Positions 1 to 6,199 of a stretch of DNA of 10,023 nucleotides are shown in pieces. Within the stretch, counting starts at the first letter, position 1. Each line of letters opens with the position of its first letter. This stretch comes from an uncultured Lachnospiraceae bacterium (GTDB lineage Bacteria; Bacillota_A; Clostridia; Lachnospirales; Lachnospiraceae). A model generated the notes under the pieces. It was not told the DNA's origin and searched no databases. It worked only from the letters and a program-made list of their open reading frames with translations. Location: NCBI GenBank assembly GCA_947177885.1, contig CAMWWF010000082.1, forward strand, positions 1 through 10,023, given 5' to 3'. Both the position numbers and the translations under genes were made by a program.

Positions 1-720
1 GTGAAAGCAGAGTATCAGAAAACAAAAAGGTCGATGCGCCGGAGCTTTATCTGGGTGTTTCCCCTGATCACATTTGCCCTGGCATTTATACTTACAGCAG
101 GGATGCAGAATGTATATGCGGAGAGTGTATGGAACTGGTGGTACGCATTGCTGTTACCCGGTATGCTTGCCATCATCTGCCACCTTTCTGTGATGCAGGA
201 GAAAAAGACGGGTCATTATAACCTGGTGACGCTTCCCGCAGGCAAAAGAAAACTGATGATGGGCAAGATCATCTATATGGGCTGCGCGGTGCTGGCCTCA
301 AATATGATCGTATTTGCAGGTGCTTCCTCAGGCGGTTTTCTGCTGACGACTCGTGTCCCCTCAGGCGGGGCAGCGATCGCGGTATTCTTCCTTACGATAG
401 CACAGTTATGGGAGATACCGGTATTTCTGTTTTTAAGCGAGCGCTTCGGGATGATCACGGAGTTGCTGGTCTGCCTGCTTCTTACGGTTGGAGGTACCAT
501 TGTTGCACCAACAGGAAAATGGTATTTGTTTGCTTCTGCCATTCCCATGCGGATCCTGTGTCCGTTTCTCCACATAAGGCCGAATGGTATCCCGACAGAA
601 GCCGGGGATCCGCTGTTGGATATGGGAGTGGTTTTGCCGGGAATCTGCCTGTCCCTTATATGGTTCGTCTTTGCGGCTGCTCTGTTTTTATACTGGTTTG
701 ATAAAAGAGAGGTGAAATAG
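1..720 (+). CDS. lanE: Lantibiotic-immunity ABC transporter permease, MutE/EpiE (LanE/CprB) type, probably missing its first codons
   Basis: This is an integral-membrane permease of a LanFEG-type ABC exporter, which removes lantibiotics and related peptides from the membrane; the partner ATPase would be encoded just upstream, outside the window. The 239 residues contain about six hydrophobic segments, roughly residues 16-36, 45-64, 88-112, 120-142, 150-172 and 206-231. An early NWWYALLLPGM stretch near residues 45-55 is typical of the MutE/EpiE family (known from the family, recognised by eye). The frame opens with GTG at base 1. Relatives usually have a few residues before the KAEYQKTKRS-like stretch, so this GTG may be an internal valine and the true start may lie left of the window. 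The stop is 2 bases before the next permease gene, and its ribosome site lies inside this gene's last codons, so the two are coexpressed. Function is inferred from family and neighbours. Confidence 0.82.
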   Translation: MKAEYQKTKRSMRRSFIWVFPLITFALAFILTAGMQNVYAESVWNWWYALLLPGMLAIICHLSVMQEKKTGHYNLVTLPAGKRKLMMGKIIYMGCAVLASNMIVFAGASSGGFLLTTRVPSGGAAIAVFFLTIAQLWEIPVFLFLSERFGMITELLVCLLLTVGGTIVAPTGKWYLFASAIPMRILCPFLHIRPNGIPTEAGDPLLDMGVVLPGICLSLIWFVFAAALFLYWFDKREVK

Positions 721-722
721 AA

Positions 723-1466
723 ATGTTCAGAAAGAGTCTCCATGCGGATCTGCTGAAAGTGAAAGGAACTTCCCTTATACCTGCGCACATTTTGATTCCG
801 GTGATAACGGGCGGGTTGTTTTTGATGTATTATTGTTTTTCTGCCTGGGATGAGAATACAAAGCTCATTGCCTTTTATCAGGCAATCGGAGCAGGATTTC
901 CTGTGCTGATCGGCATATTTGCCGCAAGCATGGCGGAACAGGAGCAAAATGCCGGAGGTTTCCAGAATCTGCTTACTTTACCCCGGAAGGCAGCGGCATT
1001 TTTGTCAAAGGTATCGCTTTTGCTGATCTTCAGCATGTTTTCAGTGTTATTGACAGCAGTCATATTCGGGTTCGGTTTTTGTGGGATCTCCGGCAGCAGT
1101 ACAGCAGGCATGGGAATATGCGTGAAGGCGGCTCTGATCATGTGGTGCAGCAGTATCCCGCTCTATATTTGGCAGACGATCCTGGCTTTTCAGTTTGGAA
1201 AAGGTGTTTCCATTGGAGCGGGGATCCTGTCCGGGCTTGTCAGCGCATTGATGCTTACGGGGCTTGGAGATCATATCTGGAAATATACTTTTGTGTCATG
1301 GACCGGCAGAATACCGTATACCTGTCTGAAGCTTGCCCTGGGAGGATCCGGTGCGATCAATGAACTGGAGGCTGTAATACCGGTCTGGTGTATATTTACC
1401 GTGGGCAGTATGATATATTATTTACCGTGGGCATCCCGTTGGGAAGGAAGCAGAATATCGGAATAG
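723..1466 (+). CDS. lanG: Lantibiotic-immunity ABC transporter permease, MutG/EpiG (LanG/CprC) type
   Basis: This is the second permease of the same LanFEG-type exporter. It would form a heteromeric membrane channel with the LanE-type protein and the missing LanF ATPase. It has 247 residues, normal for the family, with hydrophobic segments near residues 18-38, 53-70, 95-120, 130-155, 160-180 and 222-240. The N-terminal MFRKSLHADLLKVKGT and the SMAEQEQNAGGFQNLLTLP stretch (about residues 69-87) match the family pattern of a cytoplasmic loop followed by a membrane helix. The ATG at 723 is supported by GAGAGGTG at 707-714. The gene begins 2 bases after the upstream stop. A 41-base gap separates it from the response regulator, with no terminator in between, so the permeases and two-component system probably form one operon. 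Substrate is unknown. Confidence 0.85.
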   Translation: MFRKSLHADLLKVKGTSLIPAHILIPVITGGLFLMYYCFSAWDENTKLIAFYQAIGAGFPVLIGIFAASMAEQEQNAGGFQNLLTLPRKAAAFLSKVSLLLIFSMFSVLLTAVIFGFGFCGISGSSTAGMGICVKAALIMWCSSIPLYIWQTILAFQFGKGVSIGAGILSGLVSALMLTGLGDHIWKYTFVSWTGRIPYTCLKLALGGSGAINELEAVIPVWCIFTVGSMIYYLPWASRWEGSRISE

Positions 1467-1507
1467 AGGTGAGTAAAAGTCGCTTATGCGCAGAGAGCAG
1501 CGCAGAA

Positions 1508-2182
1508 ATGACGGATAATATGGCGAAAATACTGGCAGTTGATGATGATACAGCCATTCTTGACATGATAGGAAATATTTTGAGCAAGGATGGTCATCTG
1601 GTCACAAAAGTGAGTGACCCGCTTGAGATCGATATGGAAAAACTGAATCTTTATGATCTGATCCTGCTGGACATTATGATGCCCGGTATGGACGGATTTG
1701 AGTTATGCATAAGGATCAGGGAGCTTGTGGACTGCCCTGTGCTGTTTCTCACAGCAAAAACGGAGGAAAACAGTCTGGTCAACGGATTGTCATTGGGTGC
1801 GGACGATTATATCTTTAAGCCGTTCGGGGTTATGGAGCTCCGCGCTAGGATTACTGCGCATCTGAGGCGGGAACATCGGGAGCATTCTGTCAGAATGGCT
1901 CTCGGCCGTGTCTGCTTTAATCTGTCTTTGAGGCAGATGCTGGTTGACAATAAGGAAATTCCCCTCACAAAGGCTGAGTATGAGATCTGTGAGTTCCTTG
2001 CCGGAAATCGAGGACAGATTTTTTCAAAAGAGCAGATCCTGGAGCACGTATTTGGCTTTGACAGTGAGAGCAATGACAGTACGATCATCACGCATATCAA
2101 AAATATTAGGACAAAACTCTCGGGTCTTGATTATATGCCTGTAAAAACGGTTTGGGGGATCGGATATAAATGGGAAGAATAA
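1508..2182 (+). CDS. lanR: OmpR/PhoB-family response regulator of the lantibiotic-immunity operon
   Basis: This is a cytoplasmic DNA-binding response regulator, very likely the partner of the kinase encoded next. The receiver domain spans residues 5-120: an acidic DDD cluster at 12-14, phosphoacceptor Asp55 in LLDIMMPGMDG, conserved Thr82 and Lys104 (KPF). A winged-helix domain follows to residue 224, with LTKAEYEICEFLAGNRGQ and a C-terminal VKTVWGIGYKW, the usual ending of OmpR-type regulators. The ATG at 1508 (MTDNMAKILAVDDD) was chosen because homologues start just before the KILAVDD strand; ATG at 1520 is equally possible, and neither has a clear ribosome site (weak GAGAG at 1493-1497). 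A longer frame starts at 1388 inside the permease gene but is unlikely to be used. It overlaps the kinase gene by 13 bases. The expected target is the lan operon promoter upstream of this window. Confidence 0.88.
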   Translation: MTDNMAKILAVDDDTAILDMIGNILSKDGHLVTKVSDPLEIDMEKLNLYDLILLDIMMPGMDGFELCIRIRELVDCPVLFLTAKTEENSLVNGLSLGADDYIFKPFGVMELRARITAHLRREHREHSVRMALGRVCFNLSLRQMLVDNKEIPLTKAEYEICEFLAGNRGQIFSKEQILEHVFGFDSESNDSTIITHIKNIRTKLSGLDYMPVKTVWGIGYKWEE

Positions 2183-3540
2183 GAAGAGGTAATACGTTGA
2201 GCGGAATCTTCATGAGATATGTACTGGTTATGCTTGGAGCATTATTCACTCTGGGTGTGTGTACGATCCTTGTGTTCAATATTCTTGTAAACACAGGCTG
2301 CATTTATCCGGCCAATTACGCAGAACGGAAGATCAACGAAGCATACGACCTGATCCGGAGTGCGGATGAAGTGACGGAGGATATGATCCCTCCTCTTTGT
2401 CATTACGTTATTTTTTCCATGGACGGTGAGAAGCTTGGCGGAGACATGTCGGGACAGTCCGTTGAAATTGCCTGGAATGTCGCAGATCACGGGAATGCAT
2501 CGGGGAACAGTTTTTATAAGGTGATCTCCCGCCCCGGGGAGTATGTCGTCCTGCAGTACAGTCTGACCCCACAGTATCGATCGGCATTTTTAAGAGAACA
2601 CTTCATAGGACCGCAGAACCTGATGACGATCATGCTTATTCTGGGCGGAACAGCGGTCATAATACTGTCATCCGTGCGCTTCGGAAAAAGGCTGAAGAGG
2701 AAAATGCAGCCGGTAATGCAGGCGGTGGAGAGGATCAGAGATCAGGATCTGGAATACGAGACAGTTTATTCCGGAATAAAGGAGCTTGATGACTGTCTGG
2801 CCTCTATAGATGAGATGAGGATTGCATTGAAGGACTCTCTGGAACGACAATGGAAGACGGAACAGGATAAAAACAGACAGATGTCTGCACTGGCGCATGA
2901 TATCAAAACCCCGCTTACCGTCGTGAGAGGGAATGCAGAGCTGCTGTCTGAGACGGAAGTGACAGAAGAACAGAAAAATAATATTGTCCATATCATAAAC
3001 AGCGCGGTCCGGATACAGGATTATGTACAGAAATTGATAGACGTGACCAGATCGGCATACGGCTGTCCGGATATTCCCGAAAAGGTGATGACAGAAGCGC
3101 TTCTTGGCGATATAAGAAGACAGACATCAGGTCTGGCAGAGGTCTATCATCTTAAGATCAGCTGGAGAGAGCAGTGGAGCAGCAGAAAAGTAAATGTGGT
3201 CTATGATCAGGCGGTCAGAGCCGTCATGAATATTATCCAGAACGCGGTGGAGCATACGGGGGAAGACGGAAGGATAAATATCCGTATGGAAGAAAAGAAC
3301 GGAAACCTGACATTTATTGTGGAGGACACGGGTAAAGGATTTACAAAAGAAGCATTAATGCACGGGACAGAACAGTTTTTTATGGATGACACAAGCAGAA
3401 GCGGCGAAGCGCATTATGGTATTGGGTTATTCTTTGCGAAAACGGCAGCCGAAAAGCATGGCGGAAGGATAGTACTCACGAATTCAGAAGAAACCGGCGG
3501 GGCAAGGGTGGAGATCTGTTTCCGCCTGGCAGGAACTTGA
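2170..3540 (+). CDS. lanK: Membrane sensor histidine kinase of the lantibiotic-immunity operon
   Basis: This membrane sensor kinase phosphorylates the upstream response regulator. It has 456 residues. Membrane helix 1 is at about 14-38 and helix 2 at about 151-173, with a roughly 110-residue extracytoplasmic region between them. A HAMP-like linker and coiled segment follow to about 235. The dimerisation/phosphotransfer box MSALAHDIKTPLT has the phosphorylated His243 and the DxxT phosphatase motif (D244-T247). The ATPase domain shows the N box NIIQNAVEHT (N358), G1 box DTGKG (386-390) and G2 box GIGL (417-420). The ATG at 2170 overlaps the regulator by 13 bases and has GGGGGA at 2154-2159; ATG 2212 is an alternative that would still keep helix 1. 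No convincing terminator follows the stop. A peptide antibiotic is the likely signal, by analogy with CprK/LanK kinases, but this is inference. Confidence 0.87.
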   Translation: MGRIRRGNTLSGIFMRYVLVMLGALFTLGVCTILVFNILVNTGCIYPANYAERKINEAYDLIRSADEVTEDMIPPLCHYVIFSMDGEKLGGDMSGQSVEIAWNVADHGNASGNSFYKVISRPGEYVVLQYSLTPQYRSAFLREHFIGPQNLMTIMLILGGTAVIILSSVRFGKRLKRKMQPVMQAVERIRDQDLEYETVYSGIKELDDCLASIDEMRIALKDSLERQWKTEQDKNRQMSALAHDIKTPLTVVRGNAELLSETEVTEEQKNNIVHIINSAVRIQDYVQKLIDVTRSAYGCPDIPEKVMTEALLGDIRRQTSGLAEVYHLKISWREQWSSRKVNVVYDQAVRAVMNIIQNAVEHTGEDGRINIRMEEKNGNLTFIVEDTGKGFTKEALMHGTEQFFMDDTSRSGEAHYGIGLFFAKTAAEKHGGRIVLTNSEETGGARVEICFRLAGT

Positions 3541-3595
3541 GCTCTTTGCGGCTTCTGTGCATCAGTTACTGATTACAGAGTGAATAAAGAATGAA

Positions 3596-3617
3596 ATTTC
3601 GATAAGGATTAAGAAAT
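3596..3617 (+). promoter_or_regulatory. Possible response-regulator binding motif upstream of the small transcript
   Basis: The stretch ATTTCGATAAGGATTAAG resembles the direct-repeat motif found before vanG (TTTCG-TAAG-ATTT around 7524-7537), with a TTTCG, TAAG, ATT order. It ends about 14 bases before the -35 element at 3632, a plausible activator position. OmpR-family regulators commonly bind AT-rich direct repeats, but the repeat here (GATAAG/GATTAAG) is short. Whether the lan regulator or VanR would bind is a guess. Confidence 0.25.
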
Positions 3618-3628
3618 CACAACATTTG

Positions 3629-3672
3629 ATATTGACAATATTGGAAATGAGCGGTATCCTATACATGTCAAT
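3629..3672 (+). promoter_or_regulatory. Inverted repeats around a promoter, operator-like
   Basis: ATATTG A CAATAT (3629-3641) is a perfect dyad over the -35 element. A second, longer-range inverted repeat, ATTGACA (3631-3637) and TGTCAAT (3666-3672), flanks the whole promoter core with 28 bases between arms. Such dyads are typical of operators for TetR- or MarR-type repressors or similar dimeric regulators (established pattern). No such regulator gene is in the window, so the binder is unknown. Confidence 0.4.
3632..3660 (+). promoter_or_regulatory. Near-consensus sigma-A promoter (TTGACA-17-TATCCT)
   Basis: TTGACA at 3632-3637 is a perfect -35 and TATCCT at 3655-3660 a good -10, with an optimal 17-base spacer. 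Transcription would start near 3667, giving a short leader, then the ribosome site and ORF at 3700. It is the only clear promoter between the kinase gene and the MFS gene, so it probably drives both the small ORF and, by read-through of the terminator at 3849-3883, the transporter. Confidence 0.75.
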
Positions 3673-3699
3673 TACATTTTACAGGAAGGAGAACGCAGG

Positions 3700-3795
3700 A
3701 TGAACGGATTGGGTTACACACCGGTCTGCAGCAGCAGCTCAATGTCAAAAACATGCAGAAATTCGCGATCACGGGATTACTGCGCTCTTTTTTAG
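3700..3795 (+). CDS. Short 31-codon ORF with strong ribosome site (leader peptide or remnant of a lost regulator)
   Basis: The ATG at 3700 is preceded by AGGAAGGAG (3683-3691) and sits about 33 bases after the predicted transcription start, so translation is plausible. The peptide starts MNGLGYTPVCSSSSMSK, is rich in Ser, Cys and Arg, and ends at a TAG at 3793. It has no membrane segment or known motif and I do not recognise it. The end of the ORF runs through the 5' arm of a 12-bp stem (3773-3784), so a translating ribosome would disturb that structure. Another frame (3708-3827, stop TGA 3825) gives a more protein-like tail, including LQQQLNVKNMQKFAITGLL. That suggests an alternative: a regulator gene reduced by an internal deletion and a frameshift to its start and tail. 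Both readings are inference. Confidence 0.4.
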   Translation: MNGLGYTPVCSSSSMSKTCRNSRSRDYCALF

Positions 3796-3845
3796 GGAAT
3801 CTGCCGGGCAGGCCGGATCATAAATGAAGTTTTCGCAGTAATTCC
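3773..3845 (+). other. 12-bp long-range stem in the MFS leader
   Basis: GGGATTACTGCG (3773-3784) pairs with CGCAGTAATTCC (3834-3845) over 12 consecutive positions with a single G-U pair, enclosing 49 bases. The left arm lies inside the 31-codon ORF and the right arm ends 3 bases before the terminator stem, so the two helices could stack. A ribosome stalled at or near the ORF stop (3793-3795) would keep the stem open. The alternative is the inverted ends of a small inserted element. Confidence 0.5.
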
Positions 3846-3848
3846 AGG

Positions 3849-3883
3849 ACAGTTTGACTTATAGAAGGTCGGGCTGTTTTTTT
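3849..3883 (+). terminator. Intrinsic terminator or attenuator between the small ORF and the MFS gene
   Basis: ACAGTTTGAC (3849-3858) pairs with GTCGGGCTGT (3868-3877) over 10 positions, with three central G-U pairs. A 9-base loop (3859-3867) separates the arms and a run of seven T (3877-3883, its first T closing the stem) follows. The wobble-rich stem is of moderate strength, which suits a conditional terminator. It would end a transcript of about 215 bases from the promoter at 3632. The MFS gene lies 188 bases downstream with no other clear promoter. TTTGAC in the left arm is also complementary to GTCAAA at 3744-3749, but six bases is too short to call an antiterminator. Confidence 0.65.
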
Positions 3884-3887
3884 GTTG

Positions 3888-4012
3888 CGCGGGTATTCCC
3901 GCGGGCAGAGAGCCGGGCGGCTGCATCAGGAGTTGCCGGTTCTCTGTCCGGATCGGTGAATGCCATGGGGGTCAGATGCTCTGTGATTGCTGCAGGGCAT
4001 CCGGCCGGACAG
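3888..4012 (+). promoter_or_regulatory. Structured MFS leader with mutually exclusive hairpins
   Basis: Three helices are visible. CGCGGG-TATT-CCCGCG (3888-3903) is perfect. GGGCAGAGAGCCGG (3903-3916) pairs with CCGGTTCTCTGTCC (3936-3949) over 14 positions with two G-U pairs and a 19-base loop. CTGTCCGG (3944-3951) pairs perfectly with CCGGACAG (4005-4012), and it reuses six bases of the previous stem, so only one of the two can form. No U-tract follows, and the ribosome site at 4057-4064 is outside, so the mode of action is unclear. I see no T-box specifier/antiterminator (no GGTGGTACCGCG) and no known riboswitch core. Confidence 0.45.
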
Positions 4013-4070
4013 GAAAATTCCGAGAGTGCATTTAATGCAAAAAGAACAGGAAAAAAGAGAGGAATTACAT

Positions 4071-5276
4071 ATGAATACGAAAACACAGTCACTTCAAACG
4101 AGATTAAAGAGAAATATAAAACTGGACCATATCAGTGTCTTCATCACCAATTTAAATATGCAGAGCTCCGTATGGGTGTTGTATCTGGCGTACTGCGGGC
4201 TAAGCCTGGCAAAAATAGGGCTGCTGGAGGGAATCTATCACGCCACCGGCATATTATGCGAAATCCCGTCCGGAGCGGTGGCAGATCTGCTGGGAAGAAA
4301 GCGGAGCATGATCCTGAGCCGGATCTGCATAGGAGTTTCCTGCCTGCTCATGCTGTTTTCCAGAAGCTTTGGGCTGTTCGCGCTGAGCTTCATCATTCAG
4401 GCTCTGGGAAATAATTTCAATTCCGGTTCGGAGGAAGCGCTCGTGTACGACAGCATGAAATGTATCGGGCAGGAAGAGCAATATATGCGCGTGTGTGGGA
4501 GATTGAATGTTATTTTGGAGGTGTCTCAGGGGATCGCCACGGTGGCGGGAGGCATTCTCGCGGAATATTCCTGGTTCTGGTGCTATGCGGCCTGTGTGTT
4601 CATAGCGGCGCTGTCCCTGATCCCTGTGCTGTTCCTGATGGAAGCGCCCTCCGGGCGGCGGGAAAAGAGACCCACGGGGGTGAGGGAGCTTGTGGTATCC
4701 CATTTCAGGACAAGCTTTCAGGTAATGAGGTCGGACGTGCGCATCCTGAAGATCGTGGTTTATTATTCTGTGATCTTTGCCGCATGGACACTGCTGTTTT
4801 TTTACAGCCAGCAGTACTATTCAGAGCTTGGATACAATAAGATTCAGATCAGCCTGATCCTGCTGGCGGTAAGCGTTGTTTCCTGTCTGGGGGCTGTTAT
4901 GAGTGAAAGGTTATATCACAGATTCCGGAAGAAAATTGTGTTTGCGGGAACCGCCGTGATCGCTGCGGCATTTTTGTGCTATGGCCTTGAGAACATGTTG
5001 GTATCGGTTGTTGCGTTTAGTGTTGCCGGTTTTTTTAACTCTGTGCTGTATCCCGTACAGTCTGATTCTCTGAATCAGCTGATTCCCTCCGAACAGCGTG
5101 CAACTCTGATTTCCGTAAACAGCCTGTCTTTCTCTGTGGCAATGATCCTTATGTTTCCTGCTGCGGGGGCATTGGCGGATCATTTGGGCCTTATAACTGT
5201 CTTTAAGTATATTGGCATCGCAGTTATGATATTTGCGTGTATCTGTCTCCGGATCAGGCACAGGGCGTGCCACTGA
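4071..5276 (+). CDS. Major facilitator superfamily transporter, drug-efflux type
   Basis: This integral-membrane secondary transporter probably exports a drug or similar compound in exchange for protons; the substrate cannot be read from sequence. It has 401 residues with about twelve hydrophobic segments in two halves of six, the normal MFS size. The signature loop between helices 2 and 3 is clear: GAVADLLGRKR at residues 68-78, matching the GxxxDxxGR(K/R)R motif A. Helix 1 is near residues 20-40 and the last helix near 375-396. The ATG at 4071 was chosen over an upstream start at 3987 because GAGAGGAA (4057-4064) sits 6 bases before it and the following KLDHISVFITNLNMQSSVW is where MFS proteins begin. 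It sits between two antibiotic-responsive two-component systems and behind a structured leader with a terminator, which suggests inducible resistance. No terminator is evident after its stop. Confidence 0.85.
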   Translation: MNTKTQSLQTRLKRNIKLDHISVFITNLNMQSSVWVLYLAYCGLSLAKIGLLEGIYHATGILCEIPSGAVADLLGRKRSMILSRICIGVSCLLMLFSRSFGLFALSFIIQALGNNFNSGSEEALVYDSMKCIGQEEQYMRVCGRLNVILEVSQGIATVAGGILAEYSWFWCYAACVFIAALSLIPVLFLMEAPSGRREKRPTGVRELVVSHFRTSFQVMRSDVRILKIVVYYSVIFAAWTLLFFYSQQYYSELGYNKIQISLILLAVSVVSCLGAVMSERLYHRFRKKIVFAGTAVIAAAFLCYGLENMLVSVVAFSVAGFFNSVLYPVQSDSLNQLIPSEQRATLISVNSLSFSVAMILMFPAAGALADHLGLITVFKYIGIAVMIFACICLRIRHRACH

Positions 5277-5304
5277 AAATGTAATTTGTATTCCGGGGGT
5301 TTTC

Positions 5305-5328
5305 AGAATCTGATTCTTTTGGTATTAT
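5305..5328 (+). promoter_or_regulatory. Probable vanR promoter with extended -10 and a palindrome at the -35 position
   Basis: TATTAT at 5323-5328 is preceded by TG and one base (5320-5322), making an extended -10. No good -35 is present; instead the perfect dyad AGAATC T GATTCT (5305-5317) occupies that area, as expected for a regulated promoter or operator. It is the only promoter-like site between the MFS stop and vanR. Which protein binds the dyad is unknown. Confidence 0.35.
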
Positions 5329-5366
5329 AGTATCGATTCGAAAACAGGAAAAAACGGAACGTCAGA

Positions 5367-5498
5367 GTGGAAATTTATGAGGACAAGAAAGAAATAGTAT
5401 ATGTTTCGGATACGGACCGTTATGAGTCTGCGTATGCGGATCGCAGGACGGGACAGTCTGTATTTTCGAGAGATCGGAGGAGAGCGGATCGGAAATGA
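5367..5498 (+). CDS. Small 43-residue ORF translationally coupled to vanR
   Basis: A GTG-initiated frame (starting MEIYEDKKEIVYVSDTDRYE) runs to a TGA at 5496-5498 that overlaps the vanR ATG as ATGA, the classic arrangement for translational coupling. The N-terminal half is acidic with a beta-strand-like KEIVYV; the C-terminal half is very basic (RDRRRADRK). No ribosome site is obvious before the GTG, which lowers confidence. It is not VanU, the small helix-turn-helix protein that precedes vanR in the enterococcal vanG operon: it is shorter and lacks a helix-turn-helix pattern. It may simply be an open leader frame. Confidence 0.3.
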   Translation: MEIYEDKKEIVYVSDTDRYESAYADRRTGQSVFSRDRRRADRK

Positions 5499-6199
5499 GC
5501 GGGAATATTTTGATCGTGGATGATGAGAAGGAAATAGCAGACCTGATGGAAGTTTATCTCAAGAACGACGGCTACACGGTACATAAGTGTTACAGTGGGA
5601 TAGAGGCGCTAAAATGCATAGAATCCGAAAAGCCGGATCTGGCAATCTTAGATCTGATGCTTCCGGATGTGGATGGTTTCCATATCTGTCAGAAGATCAG
5701 GGAGCAGTACTTTTTCCCGATCATTATGCTGACGGCAAAGAGCGAGGATACGGATAAGATCATGGGACTTACCATAGGGGCGGACGACTACATTACAAAG
5801 CCCTTTAATCCGCTGGAGGTGATGGCGCGTGTCAAAACACAGCTTCGCCGTTATGTTCGTTATAACAGCGCGTCGGGAGCGGAGGGGAAGAGCGGATCGG
5901 TGGCAGAGTATGACATCCATGGACTGATCATCAACAAAGACACCCATAAATGTACTCTGTACGGAAAAGAGATCACGTTGACGCCGCGGGAATTTTCCAT
6001 ACTCTGGTATCTGTGCGAGCATCGGGGCAGGGTAATCCCCTCTGAGGAGCTGTTTGAAAGTGTGTGGGGAGAGAAATTTCTGGACAATAATAATACGGTT
6101 ATGGCGCACATTGGAAGACTGAGGGAAAAACTGGGAGAGCCCGCAAAGAATCCGAAATTCATTAAAACCGTGTGGGGAGTGGGGTATACCATTGAGTAG
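5495..6199 (+). CDS. vanR: VanR-type OmpR-family response regulator
   Basis: This response regulator is expected to activate the vanG promoter when phosphorylated by the adjacent VanS. It has 234 residues. The receiver domain is at 1-120, with acidic Asp9/Asp10, phosphoacceptor Asp53 in LAILDLMLPDVDGFHIC, the conserved MLTAKSEDTDKIMGLTIGADDYITKPFNPLE block and its KPF lysine. The winged-helix domain ends with a characteristic FIKTVWGVGYTIE. The wording of the receiver is that of the VanR_G/VanR_C group, as recognised by eye. The ATG at 5495 overlaps the stop of a 43-residue ORF; GGAGGA at 5476-5481 is somewhat far (13 bases), consistent with help from coupling. Its last 8 bases overlap vanS. 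A probable binding site, direct repeats one helical turn apart, lies at 7517-7538 before vanG. Confidence 0.88.
   Translation: MSGNILIVDDEKEIADLMEVYLKNDGYTVHKCYSGIEALKCIESEKPDLAILDLMLPDVDGFHICQKIREQYFFPIIMLTAKSEDTDKIMGLTIGADDYITKPFNPLEVMARVKTQLRRYVRYNSASGAEGKSGSVAEYDIHGLIINKDTHKCTLYGKEITLTPREFSILWYLCEHRGRVIPSEELFESVWGEKFLDNNNTVMAHIGRLREKLGEPAKNPKFIKTVWGVGYTIE

Larger units (their letters stand above)
3541..4070. other. 530-base regulatory stretch between the lanRK pair and the MFS gene
   Basis: No long gene fits here. In order it holds: a dyad after the kinase gene (CTGT gc ATCAG tta CTGAT t ACAG, 3555-3578, without a U-tract, so not a classic terminator); a response-regulator-box-like motif (3596-3617); a promoter (3632-3660); a ribosome site with a 31-codon ORF (3700-3795); a 12-bp long-range stem (3773-3845); a terminator (3849-3883); and overlapping hairpins (3888-4012). 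The MFS ribosome site and start follow. The layout resembles a regulated leader. A 186-residue frame through 3854-4414 is a shadow of the MFS gene. Confidence 0.7.

Noticed and set aside
3901..3960. T-box-like stem I wording (CAGAGAGCCGG, then GGTGAA)
   Set aside because: There is no T-box consensus (GGTGGTACCGCG-like) nor a terminator/antiterminator pair after it, and the downstream gene is a transporter with no amino-acid hint. Kept only as an unspecified structured leader.
3854..4414. Plus-strand 186-residue open frame over the MFS leader and gene start
   Set aside because: It runs out of frame across the MFS gene, has Arg/Gly-rich shadow composition and no ribosome site. The MFS frame has clear helices and motif A.
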